A DNA stretch of 64,000 nucleotides from Sordaria brevicollis (Eukaryota > Ascomycota > Sordariomycetes > Sordariales > Sordariaceae): assembly GCA_033439795.1 (NCBI GenBank), contig JAUTDP010000006.1, forward strand, positions 62,001 to 126,000, read 5' to 3'. Below are positions 12,032 to 24,200 of the stretch, one piece after another (positions within the stretch are counted from its first letter, which is position 1; each line of letters opens with the position of its first letter). The notes below the pieces were generated by a model. It was given only the letters and a program-made list of their open reading frames with translations. It was not told the DNA's origin and searched no databases. The position numbers and the translations under genes are program-made.

Positions 12032-13426
12032 TCATGCCAGCCGTCTCCTATACACTCCCAACATCCAACTGGCCCTCAATACCGCCAACCCAATCGCCAT
12101 CTTGACACTATCGGTGATAATATTTACTTTGCTCCCGCCCACTTCATGCCAGTCAATTGGCACCTCAGCGACCTTGATGCCATAGCTAGTGCCAATGACA
12201 CTCCCATCACTCGCCAAAACAGGGGTGGCCGGTGCTGACTCGGCCAGCATCAGCATCTCGATATCAAAGATCCATCCCTCCGTATGCATGTAGGGCACAA
12301 TATGTGGCAGCGCTGCCCTGGAGAACAACTTGAACCCGCACTGCGTGTCCCTGATCCGGCTTGTTGCGGGAGGAGTAAGAATCATAAGCACAAAGTGGAA
12401 CGAGCGCATCAGGAAGTTGCGGATAGCTGATCGTTTGACAACAGCTTCGCTGCCGACCAGATGCGCGCGGCTGCCGATGGCTACGCCCCGGTTCGACCCG
12501 TCGACCACGTCCTCACAACCTTCGATTAGCTTTCCCAGGTCGGTGAAGCGCGAGGCCCCGTCCGCGTCAGCGAACACGGCGTACTCGCCGCGCACGTGGC
12601 GGAGACCGTGAGTGACGCCGCCGCCCTTGCCCCGGTTTTTCTCGAGTGTGACAATGCGCAAAATATCATGTAGGTTGTGTTTGCGCGAGAACTCAAGCGC
12701 AACGTCGACCGTGCGGTCGGTGCTGCCGTCGTTGATGAGGAGGATCTCGTAGCCCGTCGGAGGATTCCGGCGGGCACAGGCGTCCTTGAAGACGTTTCGG
12801 TGCGGCTTGGGGGTACCGGCTCCTTTCGAAGTCGGGCGGGAGCTGCTGCCGGTGGATGTCACGGGACGGCCAAAGTTCTCGTCGAGGTAGGTGACCATTT
12901 CTTCGAGGGTCGGAATCAGACGCTCTGCTTCGTTGTAGGCGGGGATAACGACACTGATCTCGACTTCGGCGGGCTCGACGGTACCGAAGTCAGGGACTGG
13001 GAAGCCGGCCGGAATGGTAGGGTAGGAGGTATTCGACGGGGAGGAAGATTGTTCCTTCAAGCGGCTCTCGGCGTGCCAGCGGTCATACCAGCACGGCAGC
13101 GGTCGAGGCTTGCTGACGGTGCCATCGGGGTTGGTGGTAATGTAGGTCTTTTCGGACGGGTAAGGTAGGCGAGGCTTGGGCGCGGCTACGTGAAGCGCAA
13201 TGTATATCTAACATGGCGCAAACATGTGTGTCAGTCAAGATCCAGGATCAGTAGCGCGAAAGGGGGAACGAGGGGCTCATACCAGTGCGAAAGCAAGTGC
13301 AACGAATGACACGAAGATTAGAAATAGAGTGGGAGTTGGGGTCTCGGCGGCGGCGTCATAGAGAAACCAGACCAGCTGCAAAGGCGCGCCGACGATGCTG
13401 AGCATTAGAGAGGAAGAGGGCGCCAT
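12032..13426 (-). CDS. alg5: Dolichyl-phosphate beta-glucosyltransferase
   Basis: Transfers glucose from UDP-glucose to dolichyl phosphate at the cytosolic face of the ER, making Dol-P-Glc, the donor for the last steps of the N-glycan precursor. Two exons, 13426-13283 and 13207-12032, give 439 residues. The first exon encodes an N-terminal hydrophobic anchor (TLFLIFVSFVALAFALIYIAL). The GT2 glycosyltransferase fold follows with EISVVIPAYNEAERL, LLINDGSTDRT and the metal-binding DADGAS motif. The family signature RDTQCGFKLFSR lies further on, then EGWIFDIEML. Length is somewhat above yeast Alg5 because of a low-complexity insert (SSSRPTSKGAGTPKPH) between the first two motifs. DPM1 is the alternative relative, but the membrane anchor and the CGFK signature favour ALG5. 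Confidence 0.95.
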
Positions 13427-16125
13427 CTCTCACGGCGCCAACCCGATCACCCCTATAATAGCGACTGGAAAAGGGAATTGCGAAAGACAGGACAAATGAG
13501 AGGAAGGCGGCAGCAAGACCGCGAAGGACAAGGACTCAAAAAAGCATCGAGTGTTAGGAGTAAAAGAATTCCGATTCAATTGCTATCGAGATGGAAGTGG
13601 AACAAGGTAAACAGCAAGCGATTGCGCCGGTCGGCGATGATCTTGATGTTGATGGCATCCGTCAAGGTTCCAAATGTTGGAGCTAGCAGCTAGGGGAAGC
13701 TCCCGTCGCGCCTGCGATAACGATAAGCCCAAAAGATGCCACGGTGTCGGTGCGTAATTGACCCGCTTGGGTGGAGACTGTCTCCAATCGTCTCCAGTTG
13801 GGGAAGTGGGCCTGTGGCTGACAAGGCTGGCCAATCGTCGTTCTGTCCCTGTCCCCTCGTTCCGTGCCCCTGTCGATCTGTTGACCTTCTTTTCTTCCAA
13901 ACTCCTTCGACACAGTGAACCACGGTCGTCCTCGAAGACCTTGCACATTCCTTCCATGGATGGATCGGTTTGCCTCGTCTTTACATGAAACGATCGCTTG
14001 GAATCACCAACGTCATTACATTCCTTTGTCGGCATCCACCCGTGGGATTCTTCAACAACACACAACGCCGGCTGGTCGACTCATGGATCGGATGAGGTCT
14101 GAATTGAGCTGTCTTATCTCACCGTCCCGGTGAACAGGATATGGTTATAGTCCGTAGGGAACCAGCAGGAAGCAATTTATGCTCCCAGGAATTCCAATCA
14201 GGCTTCCGTCTCTGCAATGGCTGCGCGTTGGGCGCCTCTATATGTCATATCGGTACACGAAGAGGATCCATCACAGCCCGGCTTGCACAACTTGAAGCAA
14301 GCGAGCTGTTATCGCCAATAAATTGGCCCACGAGCCATGTGCTCCTGTTGTACATTTTACGGGCGTCTTCCACACTTCCCTTTTGCGGATAGGCACAGCT
14401 TCTATCGATGTTACGGCGAAACCGGGCCAGGCATCCCAAGCACACATGGTCTAGGACCCTGAATGCAACCTTGTCAAAAGTATTGACCGACCATGTTTTG
14501 GCTGTCCCGCTGTCGAACCATTCAACCACGCTTTGCGGATTTGGATCTCCCCGTCTTCCGTCGTAGGATCCCTCTACCTATGAACCCTCTCGCCCCATGA
14601 ACTGCGAATGCAACAGCATTCACACCGGTGACAGCTTTGTTGTCATTCAGCTCTCCCATGATCAGTGAAGTGGCATGCAAAAAACAGAATCGCCCATTGA
14701 GCATCCAGTCGGAATTAACTTGAAAATGCAGACACGAAGAAGAATCCCACCCCCACGTGTGTTCCACGACAACACCAAATACAGAGAGTCCAGACAATAT
14801 CTCAAACGGACTGAATCCTAACAGGTCCAAAAACGAGAGACCCCTCACAATAATTACCAATGCGGCCAAATCCAGTCCCCCTCCATCGCCAATGCCCAGC
14901 CCAAATAGGCCAAGCAAAGCCGTCCCAGGGTCCGTTTCAGCTGAGCTGTAGCAACGGCCACCAATCTCAAAGAAGCGAAAAGCACGCCAGAGTCCAGACC
15001 ACCATTGTATCATTCTACGGTGTCGGCGAGAACTTGTAGGCATCGGCCGCCGAGCGCATGAAAAAAAAGCCCTAGCCTTAGAGTTGTCAGATCGCGCCTT
15101 TTCCCTTTCTGAGTAATTCGGAACGAGAAGGGTTGTAACACTGTGAGCATGAACACAAACCCCGCCTAGGGCAGACCACAAGCGTGTAAGCTCAGTGGTA
15201 AGTTCCCCAAGGGTCCGGATCAATGCGAAAATTTTGGCATTGACTCAAGTGAAACTCTGGGGGAAGGCTGATCACCTTACTCGGTTTGGCCAATGATTTG
15301 TTCATCTAGCGAGAAACACAACACAAAAAAACCCACGGACAGAAAAGGGGATGGTTTCAGGACGGACGTTGTCTCGATGGGACAGGACGGAGCGGTGGAG
15401 CTGACATGTATAGGTACTTACATACAAATATCTCAAAGTATCTTGAAGCCCAGTGTGAGTTTGTCATCTTTCAGGATCTAACTTTCGCCAGCGATGCTGG
15501 TTGCAGGATCATAGACAGAAAGAATGCAATCTCAACCCTTCCCGTCCCCAATTTCTTGCGGTATCTGATCGATTACCTACTCGGAAGCCAGGGCAGAAAA
15601 TCATGCAATCGTGAACGGAAACGATTTCAAGCGATGACGACCACGACAACTAACCTCAAAGCCATACCTCCTGTCGTCAGGCTTGGCTTGGCGTCAACTC
15701 ATTTCGAAGCTGACAACAAGAAAGCACACCACTTATTGCTCGAGGCGTACACACTCGATTATCCCATAGGAAACTCATGAACCTATCATCCCATCACTCT
15801 TGCTCAAACGACAAGAACGAGCCGACCCGTAATGCCACAAACTTGCTGTTGTGAAAGTTGAGTGGAATGGCGTCTCACGTCCCGCACCCGTACCCGCACA
15901 CCCGCGTCCTTTCATTCCTTTCATCTGTTTGGGAATAAATCCGATACGATGTGATCAACGCCAGGGCACGACAGGGCACGACAGGGCAGCAAGGGGGTGC
16001 GGTGCGCTAAGCTTCGGAGGTTCGCTAGGCTGGGAGGCCACGAGGGCACCTAACTGCAAAGTGTAAATGGCATGATCGGATAAAACGGTATAGGACGATC
16101 ATGAAATGCTGGGATGGAATTTGCG
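13427..16125. other. Intergenic region, no gene supported
   Basis: About 2.7 kb. The longest frame (14522-15223, minus, 233 codons) has no recognisable domain and an implausible mixture of residues, so I leave it unannotated. A short direct repeat of a 10-mer (CAGGGCACGA, about two and a half copies) lies at 15962-15987. The promoter of ALG5 should lie in the first few hundred bases. Confidence 0.45.
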
Positions 16126-16228
16126 ACTATTTTTCAAAACGACCACTGTTAGGAAAAGTGGTCGTAGGTAAATTTCCACCGTGGGAAAATGGGGATACAT
16201 ATATTACCTTCCCGTTTTGAAAAACCAT
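16126..16228. repeat. Inverted-repeat element with internal hairpins (MITE-like or structured RNA)
   Basis: A perfect 12-bp inverted repeat (TTTTTCAAAACG at 16130-16141, its complement at 16213-16224) encloses about 70 bp that folds further. A hairpin with 8-bp arms lies at 16140-16147/16157-16164. A 6-bp stem at 16166-16171/16204-16209 encloses a small stem at 16173-16177/16184-16188. Outside the main arms the sequence continues CTAT on the left and CCATAG on the right, so a TA dinucleotide borders each side. This could be a mariner-type miniature element or a structured transcript. No homologous copy is present in the window to decide. Confidence 0.5.
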
Positions 16229-16782
16229 AGGAAGCTTCAGAGGCGCTTGTATTGATTAGAGCCTGGTATCCGAATACAGCTCTTGGGCTGTGATGTGGCT
16301 GTCATCTAGACCCTCAATTGTCTACCAATTCAGGCGCAAGCAAGCCACCATCAATATTCCGTCATTATTCACATGTGAATTGGGAAGACAGCAATCAGAA
16401 GATGAATTGGAAAACATGCGATAGTAGTCCATAGTCCTTCAAAGTCATAAAATTTCTAGCTCTGGTAGTCGCAAATGCTATAGTTCTCTCGATAGAAAGA
16501 AGTAAGGAAATCGCCAGTCATTGATGTCCATCATGCCAAATTCACAAAGTATCAGGATTACCATTCCGTTGTCCGTCGTCCGTCATGATATCGCAAGATA
16601 ATGTGAAATGAAAAGAACCTGTTTTAAGAATGCCTCCTTCCGTCTCGTGAAAAGTCCGGATCCCAAATAACTCCATAGCGCCTGTTTTCCCAATACACAC
16701 CTGAACAAGACAAAACAAAATGAAAGAGATGTAAATGAGCGCTGCGCTTTCGCTTAAGCCATGATCGTGCAATGAGAGAGAG

Positions 16783-18225
16783 TTAAACAGCAACGGCCGT
16801 CCTCCGACTACTCATAAAACTCCACCGACTCTTCTTCGGTACCTTCTCCTCCTTTGGTGTAGTACTCTTCGGCCGCTTTCCCAGCTTCCCTTGTTGCTGA
16901 GGAATCGTCGTCGCCAACTGTTGCGCAGGAGTTGCAAGAGCCGCTTCGTCGAAAGAGGTAGGTAGGGAAGTGATAGCAACTGCCGGCCGTTCTTTTTGGT
17001 TGAAATACTTCTTGTATGGAGTGTTGTCGATGATCTGGTTGTTGGTGTTGGAAACAACGTTGGATTGGATCGGTTCTAGCTCGGCGAACTGAGTCGTCTT
17101 TGGTGAGCTTCGAGGACTCGCCTTGCGCGCTGTGGGAGCTGAGACGGCGGTGCCAATGGGGGGAGTCGAAGTGCCGGTGGCGGTGGAGTCTTCTGAGAGG
17201 TCGGAAACGTCTTCTTCTACTACCACTGGTGGTGGGATTGGGTGTGAACTCCTGTTGTTGTTGGAGCTGGAGGAGTTTGATGAGGTGGGAATGGTGAGGT
17301 TGCCGCCAAATTGCATGGGAGGAATCGCAGGGACGGGAGGGATGCCGGCGGCACTGAGTGATGCGCTGCTGCTGCTCGAACCTCCTGCCCTGGTAGGGCT
17401 ACTTCTCGAGGGTGATTGTCTGGGCGATGAGGACCGCGGTTTGTATGATGAGTTTGACATGTTTCGGGCATGACCGGGGTGAAGACGGTGTACAGAATCG
17501 CTGTCGCTTCCCGGCCGACTTGATGATCCCGCAAGCGGACTTGAGGTCGTGACTGCGCTGGTGTGAAGCTGCTTCGCCGGCTTGATTTCCAAGTCGTCTT
17601 CCGAGCTGCTGGAGTTGCTGGAGCTTTGGACAGGAGAACTTGAGCCGTCTCTGGTTCGGGAAGCACCCTCATAGGGAAATCGTCCACCAGTTGCTGAAAA
17701 CCTGCTTGAAGATCTGCTGGTGCGGCCGGAGTCGAGCCTGGGACGGCGAACCTCCTTCTCTTTCCCCTTTAACGATGTTCCACTGCTGGCAGCCCCAGCC
17801 ATGTCGATCGAGAGGTAGCTGATCTCACCGCCATGATGGCTCCACCCCGGGGTCGGGCCATGGTAGCTGTAGGCTCGGGGAATGTGAGGGACGGGTGTGG
17901 CGTAGCCGCTCGGAGTGCTGTATGAGACGTGTGTGAGACTGCTGTTGGCGCGAGTGAAGACGCCGGCGTGGACGGGAGTTGAAAGGCCGCTCGGCATGCC
18001 CATGCCGTTTGCTGTCATGGCACTTCTCCTTCGGTTCTCCTCCATGATTCGGACCCGATCAGCCTCCTTCCAGCCCGTTGGCCCGCCTAGGAGAGCGTCG
18101 ACGGCGGCATGCTTAGGTACATGCTTGTATGGGACCTTGGCCTCCGCCTTTTCCTTTTCGGCCTTCTTTGCAGTCTCTTCCTTTGCTGCTTGTCGGCTCC
18201 GCTTGATCAATGAGAAAACCGACAT
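16783..18225 (-). CDS. Serine-rich hypothetical protein (480 aa)
   Basis: Single-exon frame of 480 residues. The N-terminus (MSVFSLIKRSRQAAKEE) leads into a charged helix of Lys, Glu and Ala and a more ordered segment (VPYKHVPKHAAVDALLGGP, then WKEADRVRIMEENRRR). From about residue 75 the chain is dominated by Ser, Pro and Thr with Ser runs, and is almost certainly disordered. The C-terminus regains charge (KKSRWSFMSSRRTAVAV). No enzyme motif, signal peptide or membrane segment is visible. Many Ser/Thr-Pro sites could be kinase targets, which is inference only. It looks like a conserved fungal hypothetical protein; no function is given. Confidence 0.75.
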   Translation of the reverse strand: MSVFSLIKRSRQAAKEETAKKAEKEKAEAKVPYKHVPKHAAVDALLGGPTGWKEADRVRIMEENRRRSAMTANGMGMPSGLSTPVHAGVFTRANSSLTHVSYSTPSGYATPVPHIPRAYSYHGPTPGWSHHGGEISYLSIDMAGAASSGTSLKGKEKEVRRPRLDSGRTSRSSSRFSATGGRFPYEGASRTRDGSSSPVQSSSNSSSSEDDLEIKPAKQLHTSAVTTSSPLAGSSSRPGSDSDSVHRLHPGHARNMSNSSYKPRSSSPRQSPSRSSPTRAGGSSSSSASLSAAGIPPVPAIPPMQFGGNLTIPTSSNSSSSNNNRSSHPIPPPVVVEEDVSDLSEDSTATGTSTPPIGTAVSAPTARKASPRSSPKTTQFAELEPIQSNVVSNTNNQIIDNTPYKKYFNQKERPAVAITSLPTSFDEAALATPAQQLATTIPQQQGKLGKRPKSTTPKEEKVPKKSRWSFMSSRRTAVAV

Positions 18226-21200
18226 GATGGGCCGTCTGGTGTCTCAAGCGGCACCTGAGACGATGTATATGAGGTTGTGCCGTAGGGGTCTCCCAAGATG
18301 TAGGTGGGATTGGTAACGGAACAGATAGGTAGGTGTCTTCGCTTATCTGGTTTTGGCCAGATCAATGGGCCCGAAAATAAGTGAAGGTAGTGTCGAGGGC
18401 CGGGAGGATAGATATATAGACACGGAACTGGGACAGAATCATTGATTAAACAGGGATGGAAAAGAAAAGGCAGGTAGGGTGGGAGGTTATATATCCTGCC
18501 TGATGGGTTCGGCTGTACAAAGAAAGTGGAGGTAAAAAAGAAAAAACTGCGAGGTGACCCCGGGTAAGTAGAGAAGCCAGGGGTAAACTTACACCACATC
18601 GATGGCGAAGTACATTAGCTGACATCCTAAAGGTCACAATGGCCTCATATCCACCACATGGAGATCTCCCCCCATCCACTCATCAGCTACAGCTCTGACC
18701 GGTCACGAACCCGGAAACAGATAGCACCGCTGCAGCTTACAAGGGCATATCTCACATCCCGAGCAGCCAGACATTTGGCTGGACATGGTACCACTACGGT
18801 GACCTGGGCATTGGGGAATGGAACGAACGAAAGAAGCAGAAGGAGAAGCACGAAGCGAGAGGCTGCAGCAAAAGGAGCAATGACAACTGAACAACAACAC
18901 CAACCACGACGACGCCGTCAGCCACGCGGTGGGGGGTCACCACCCACCCACCACCATTTTTGAGTTGTTCCCATCTCCCGCTCCCGGCAGGGTAAATTGA
19001 GACAGTGTGGACGCTAAAAAGTGCGCCTTCGACAACTTTTTTTTCTCTCGCGCTCGCCCTGCCGAGAAGCGATTGCCTGCCTGGCCTCGTCTCTTCACTT
19101 GGCGGGACCGGGCTGACTGCACCATTCATCCAGACCTTGTAAAGATGGGTACGCCAACGCATTGAACTCAGTTCCTGGGAATCGAATCAGTGGAAGGGAA
19201 AGCCGCATCTCCCTCGCTGCAAGTCCTGGCGGGGTTGGCTGCTCTCGGACCAAACTCCAAAGAAGCGGACAAAGATGGTTGGTGTGAGTGTGAGGTGAAG
19301 CTGTACCCAAGAGTCAAAAAGTGACCTTGTAGAAAAAAGATGATAGGGTAGGGCAGAAGTACCTGTACCGCCGGCCGGGCGGTCCTTCATGAACCCTGCC
19401 CTGTACCGTGTGGGCCCCCTTGCCTTGACACTATTTCCAGCTCGCTGGATCCATTCAGAAGGTAACCTTGCCGAGAACAGTCTGAGTCTCTTCGGCGCCC
19501 TAGGGATAGGCTTTAGGGCTTCCTAGGCTTGGCTCGGTGAGCTTGTCCTCTAGCTTGGTGATGGAGGCCTACCAAAAGCTTTGAAATACCTTATCCACAT
19601 CATGTTTCTATAGTTGTTTATGGCACCGAGAGAAAAAGACCTTTACATGAATTCGTCTTCTCTTTCACGCAGTAGTGTAGGAATAGTCGACGATTCTATA
19701 GGCGTGTTGGTTTTTGAAGATAAATGAACAGCAGTTATATGCGTGTCTTGGCGGTCGGTAGGTAAGATTTTGGTTTCTCCTTCTGGATCCCGTCAGCAAC
19801 AACGAGACGGAACAACAGCAGTCTTTGTTGTCGGCATTTTCTCCCGTTCACCGGAGGGATTGTTGTGAGGTACTCGTCATCAGACTTTGCCTGCCTACAG
19901 ACTCCTTTTGCAGTGAAGGGTTATATCGAGCAGATAGCCCTCAAATTGTAATCGACAGAGACCCATTCCTTCTTTTCCTTGTTATTATCCCCGTTACACG
20001 AGGCCGGTCGGTGATGAACTGCTTATCAACTCGAAAGAGGTGAAGCTGCGAGAGTGTTGCGGTACTATGTCGGTGCCTCGGGCTGCGAGTCCAACGCAGA
20101 GCTAGAAAAAGCAAAGAAGCAGAGCGCCGCATAATTAAGTGGTGGTGGTGGTGGACGCCGACAAAGTACATATGTACGGGCAGCAGCGGGGGTAAGGTAG
20201 GTACATACCTACCTCTAGGTAGCTGGGTAGGTAACGAGGGAAACTCCAACTCTCGCTGTTCCCCAATCCTTTCCTCCCTCGTATTCAACGGTTGGTCAAG
20301 TAACGCACTGCTGCTGCCGTACCGGTACTTACAGCCTCGTGATCGTGCTGTACCTATGTATATGTGCAGACGAAACCAAAACCAACCGCTTAGGACGGCA
20401 GCGACGAGTGCGCAGCATGAACGATTACCTACTTACATTGTCCGTGAACGAGGACGAGGACTCGAACCCAGATAGATGCATCGTGTACTGCACATCTAAA
20501 AGGAAGTAAAACCTTGGTCATAACGAGGTCCGTATACCCTGGGGTTCCACGGTGCGCGCCATTCACAGCGTGTAAAAAAAGTCCAATCCATACGAAGAAT
20601 CCCTGAAGCCATGTCAGCCGCAGAGAAGCGAGAAAGATAAGTAACATGATGAATGTTGCCATTCACTCAACTGCGTAGGGAAGTAGTTGTACCCAAAAGT
20701 TAGGCATGGAAATCGTGTGACAGGACAACTCAGACCACACCCTCAGGAAAATTCCCTTGAACGACGACGACACACATCAGACAGGCACACAAAAAAGGGC
20801 GGGACGAGCCCCGAGGAATTCATTGGTTGTCCCATCCATCTCGCTCTGAAGCATTCCCGAGACACACAAGTGTCCCCTCTTGGCAGGGCATGAAGAACAA
20901 GCCATAAGCTCCGGGTGTTTTGTGTGTCTTGTGCCTTGTAGCTTTTGTGTGCCTGGAGCTTGTACGAACGGGTGTGCCTGAGCGAGCGTACCTGTGAGAC
21001 TGGAAGCTTACGAAGATGAGAGAGCCTCGCCGTATTACTCTTATTTTTCTCTTTCTCCAATCCAGCCGCAATTTCTAGGTACAGTAGGCGGTACACCGGA
21101 AGGGAAGCAGCAGCAAATTCGCCATTATGAGCAAAGGCCGCCACTGGCCTCCAAGGTATTGCCATCCTGTTGATAACTGGCTGTAATGCGTGTAATTTCC

Positions 21201-24200
21201 TTCCTCTCTCGTTGATACAGTAGATTTCCTATCAGCAGCGGTGTAATCACAGTGTTCCCCTCCTCCTTCAAGAGAGGAAACCCCCAATTACCACCCACCT
21301 TTTTCATCGCGCGCGCATGGCGATGGCGACCGCCAATGCAACGACGGCGTTGAAATTCCAGATCGAGCGAGGCATGTATTCATCCAGGATCCGATAACAA
21401 AACCACAGAACTACCGGTCTGCTGCTGCCACTGCTGCCAACAACGCAGCGCGCACATATTACTAGCCATCTTTACCAGCACGCCGGGATTCGCTTCACGA
21501 CACACTATCGAATGTGGTATGTACAGTAGTGAAATGCGTAAAATGCCCTGCTTTTGTCGGTAGGTCGGTCAGCACCGAAGTTGCGAGCGAGGAGAATGAT
21601 TGCAGACAGCCATTCTGTGGTTGGTTTTGGTTGGCTCTGTTGTGAAGCCTGGCGCCCACGCCCCATTCCTAATCTGGCAGCAAAAGTCAATAGTGGCAGC
21701 CGCCTTTCAAAAAGTCGGACTTCCCAGCTTTTCAACATGAACTCTGTCTCTCTGTCTTGGGAAATGGACAATTGGACATGCATGACGGTGGCTTGCGTAG
21801 GGACCCGATCGATGATGGTGTTAAATCGCAACACTCTCTCTTTTGAGCCATATCCAAGAACGTGGGCTATACTTTTCGGCTAGCTTCCTCTGAGTGATGC
21901 TGCCGTCGAAACCGCCATCATGGGATGCACTCATGCAAATGCATAGTTGACGGACGATTGAGTGCCGGACGACCGATGTTCTGGCTTCATCTCTCGCTAT
22001 GTTTTGTTGCACGTTTTGGCTGTTCGTATAGCATACCAATCCCAACAATGCTTTAGGTAATGAATGTATCATATCAGAGCGGGCTTATAGCTGACGTTTG
22101 GCCGCCGGCCGCCCCTAGCAGCCCAACCTTCGATACGATGGACGACATGGATTAAAATAGAACCCCCAATTGTACCCGGTTCTCGGATGTTACCGACAAC
22201 CTCTGTACTAACTAGCCATCACAGAGATGTAGAAGAAGAAAAGCCTTGTACAAGGTGATGTTCATATAATCTGAAACAGAAACCTCTCTACTAAGAGGAT
22301 CTGTGTCGTAAGAAGAGGGAATGCTTTCTTCGTAGACTACTTACCTTACCCATTTTGATCATCCTTGACAGTGTCTGAAAGCACTCGAGTGGTAAGACTG
22401 TTATCATCTAACACTGGATTTGTGTCGTGGCGAGGACATGCTTCAATCTCTTCGTTACACAAAGACGATCTATCAATTACCGGTGGCGGTGACGGCGATA
22501 CGCCTGTTCATCAAAAGAGACTCGCCAGTACGAACGCTACTTTCCTTTCCAGCCCATATCTTGCATCTGAACAGCTTTCAGGCCCGAGTCCAAGCATCAT
22601 CATCACAGCGCACACCGACTGTTGGCCTGTTTGCTTTCAAGCGTAGGATATGTGCGGATGTGACCTGGGTCAGCAAGGAAGATATCTCGGCGATATCATC
22701 AATGCCCAATCCGACACTGTTCCTTGCTTCTGACAGCCAGCCGGCCTCGAACAAGCAGCTGCAAGATAAGGTTGGTTGGACATGTCTCCTTTTTACGGAC
22801 AGGAAGCGATTGGCCGTGCCGCCTTTGTCTGTCTAGGGCGTGCACAAGCCTGACGGGTTCCTGGCGTAACCGCAGTACCGGCATAACGCACACATGTTCA
22901 GCCTCCTGCAGCCTCTTTCTCGGATCACCTTGCGGCGCATATCTTGCTGTCTCTTGGGAGCTGGCGGTCGGCCACTCGTGAATCTCGAGTCCAGGAGGCA
23001 GCTTTCCGGTGCTCTGCCGATGCTGTGATCCCCGAGGATATATCGATGTTCCTGATGATCCTGACAATATCTCTTACACCAATCCAGGGCCATCGTGGCA
23101 AGAAAATCCTCTTCAGGGTCGCAAAAGGCCAATCGTCTTTGACGCAGCCTGTGACATTGACAAATCCTGGCGTCGAGGCTTGAGCATTGGATGCGGGCGT
23201 GACCAAGGCCGAGGCCCTTCACGATACCCACGGTAGCCACGCTCGCCACGATACGATGTTGTTCCGGCGCTGTCTCAAGAATGCTTTCCGTGGCTTAGAT
23301 ACGACCTTCTGAACCTGATTCGTGACACCTCGTTAGCAAAAGAACACGATGCGAAGAAACTGAAAGAAGAAAAGAAAGAAAGAAGACGAAAACAACGAGA
23401 CGCCAGGCCTCAGCCTGTCTCATGAACATCAGCGGCTCAGCCGCTGCCCTTATCCGACGGATGTTGTATCCGCTGGAAATCGTCAAAGATGTGAATTCTA
23501 TCACCATGTGATGCTGATTTGAAAGAGCAGAAACCAGCGTGGGGGTCGTTGGAGCGGTGATGACTCCGGTAGTATGTAGATCTTCGCAGTGTTTTTGTCC
23601 AAGGTTCCAACTATCAGTGACGTTACGTGCGGCAAACCCAATTCAGAAAGACAACTCGGACCTAGGTCACGAAGAGGTTGCGCCTTGTATCATCAGTCGT
23701 TGGTACACCATGCCCTGATGGTCACAACCATCGATGATAGAGGCATGAGATGTACCGTTACTTTCGGAGTACATGCTATTATCCTCAGTCCACTCTTTGG
23801 GAGACTTGAATATGATGTTCAACGACATCGCTTGTGCTGATTACAGCCAGCACAAGATATCGGATGGCAAAGAAAGGAGAAGACGGGCAACCTGAACCTC
23901 TGCATTCAATACTATGAAGACTGGGATATCGTGAAGACCAGACGTCAGAGATGGAGAAGGGAGCAGTAGTGCTCGAGCTCGCACCCGTAGAGGACCATGA
24001 CAGCGTCAATCGTTACGTCGATGGCGGGGAAGAGCGATATCGAGCCGTAGATGAAAGGATAATAAATCGCAAGATCCAGTGTTGGTCGGTTCAAGATAGC
24101 AAAACCTGTTGTCGGGCGCTAACAGTGCAGCGTGTTTGAGACCAGCGTCTGGAGTCCAAAATGAGGCTATTCCCAAGTGGGCCTGGAATTTGACGGATGA

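Noticed and set aside
14522..15223. 233-codon frame on the minus strand
   Set aside because: No recognisable domain, irregular composition and competing ORFs on the other strand; not enough to call a gene.
20452..20470. tRNA 3' end suggested by GGGTTCGAGTCC on the minus strand
   Set aside because: No box A or matching acceptor arm at the right distance; the T-stem only partly pairs.
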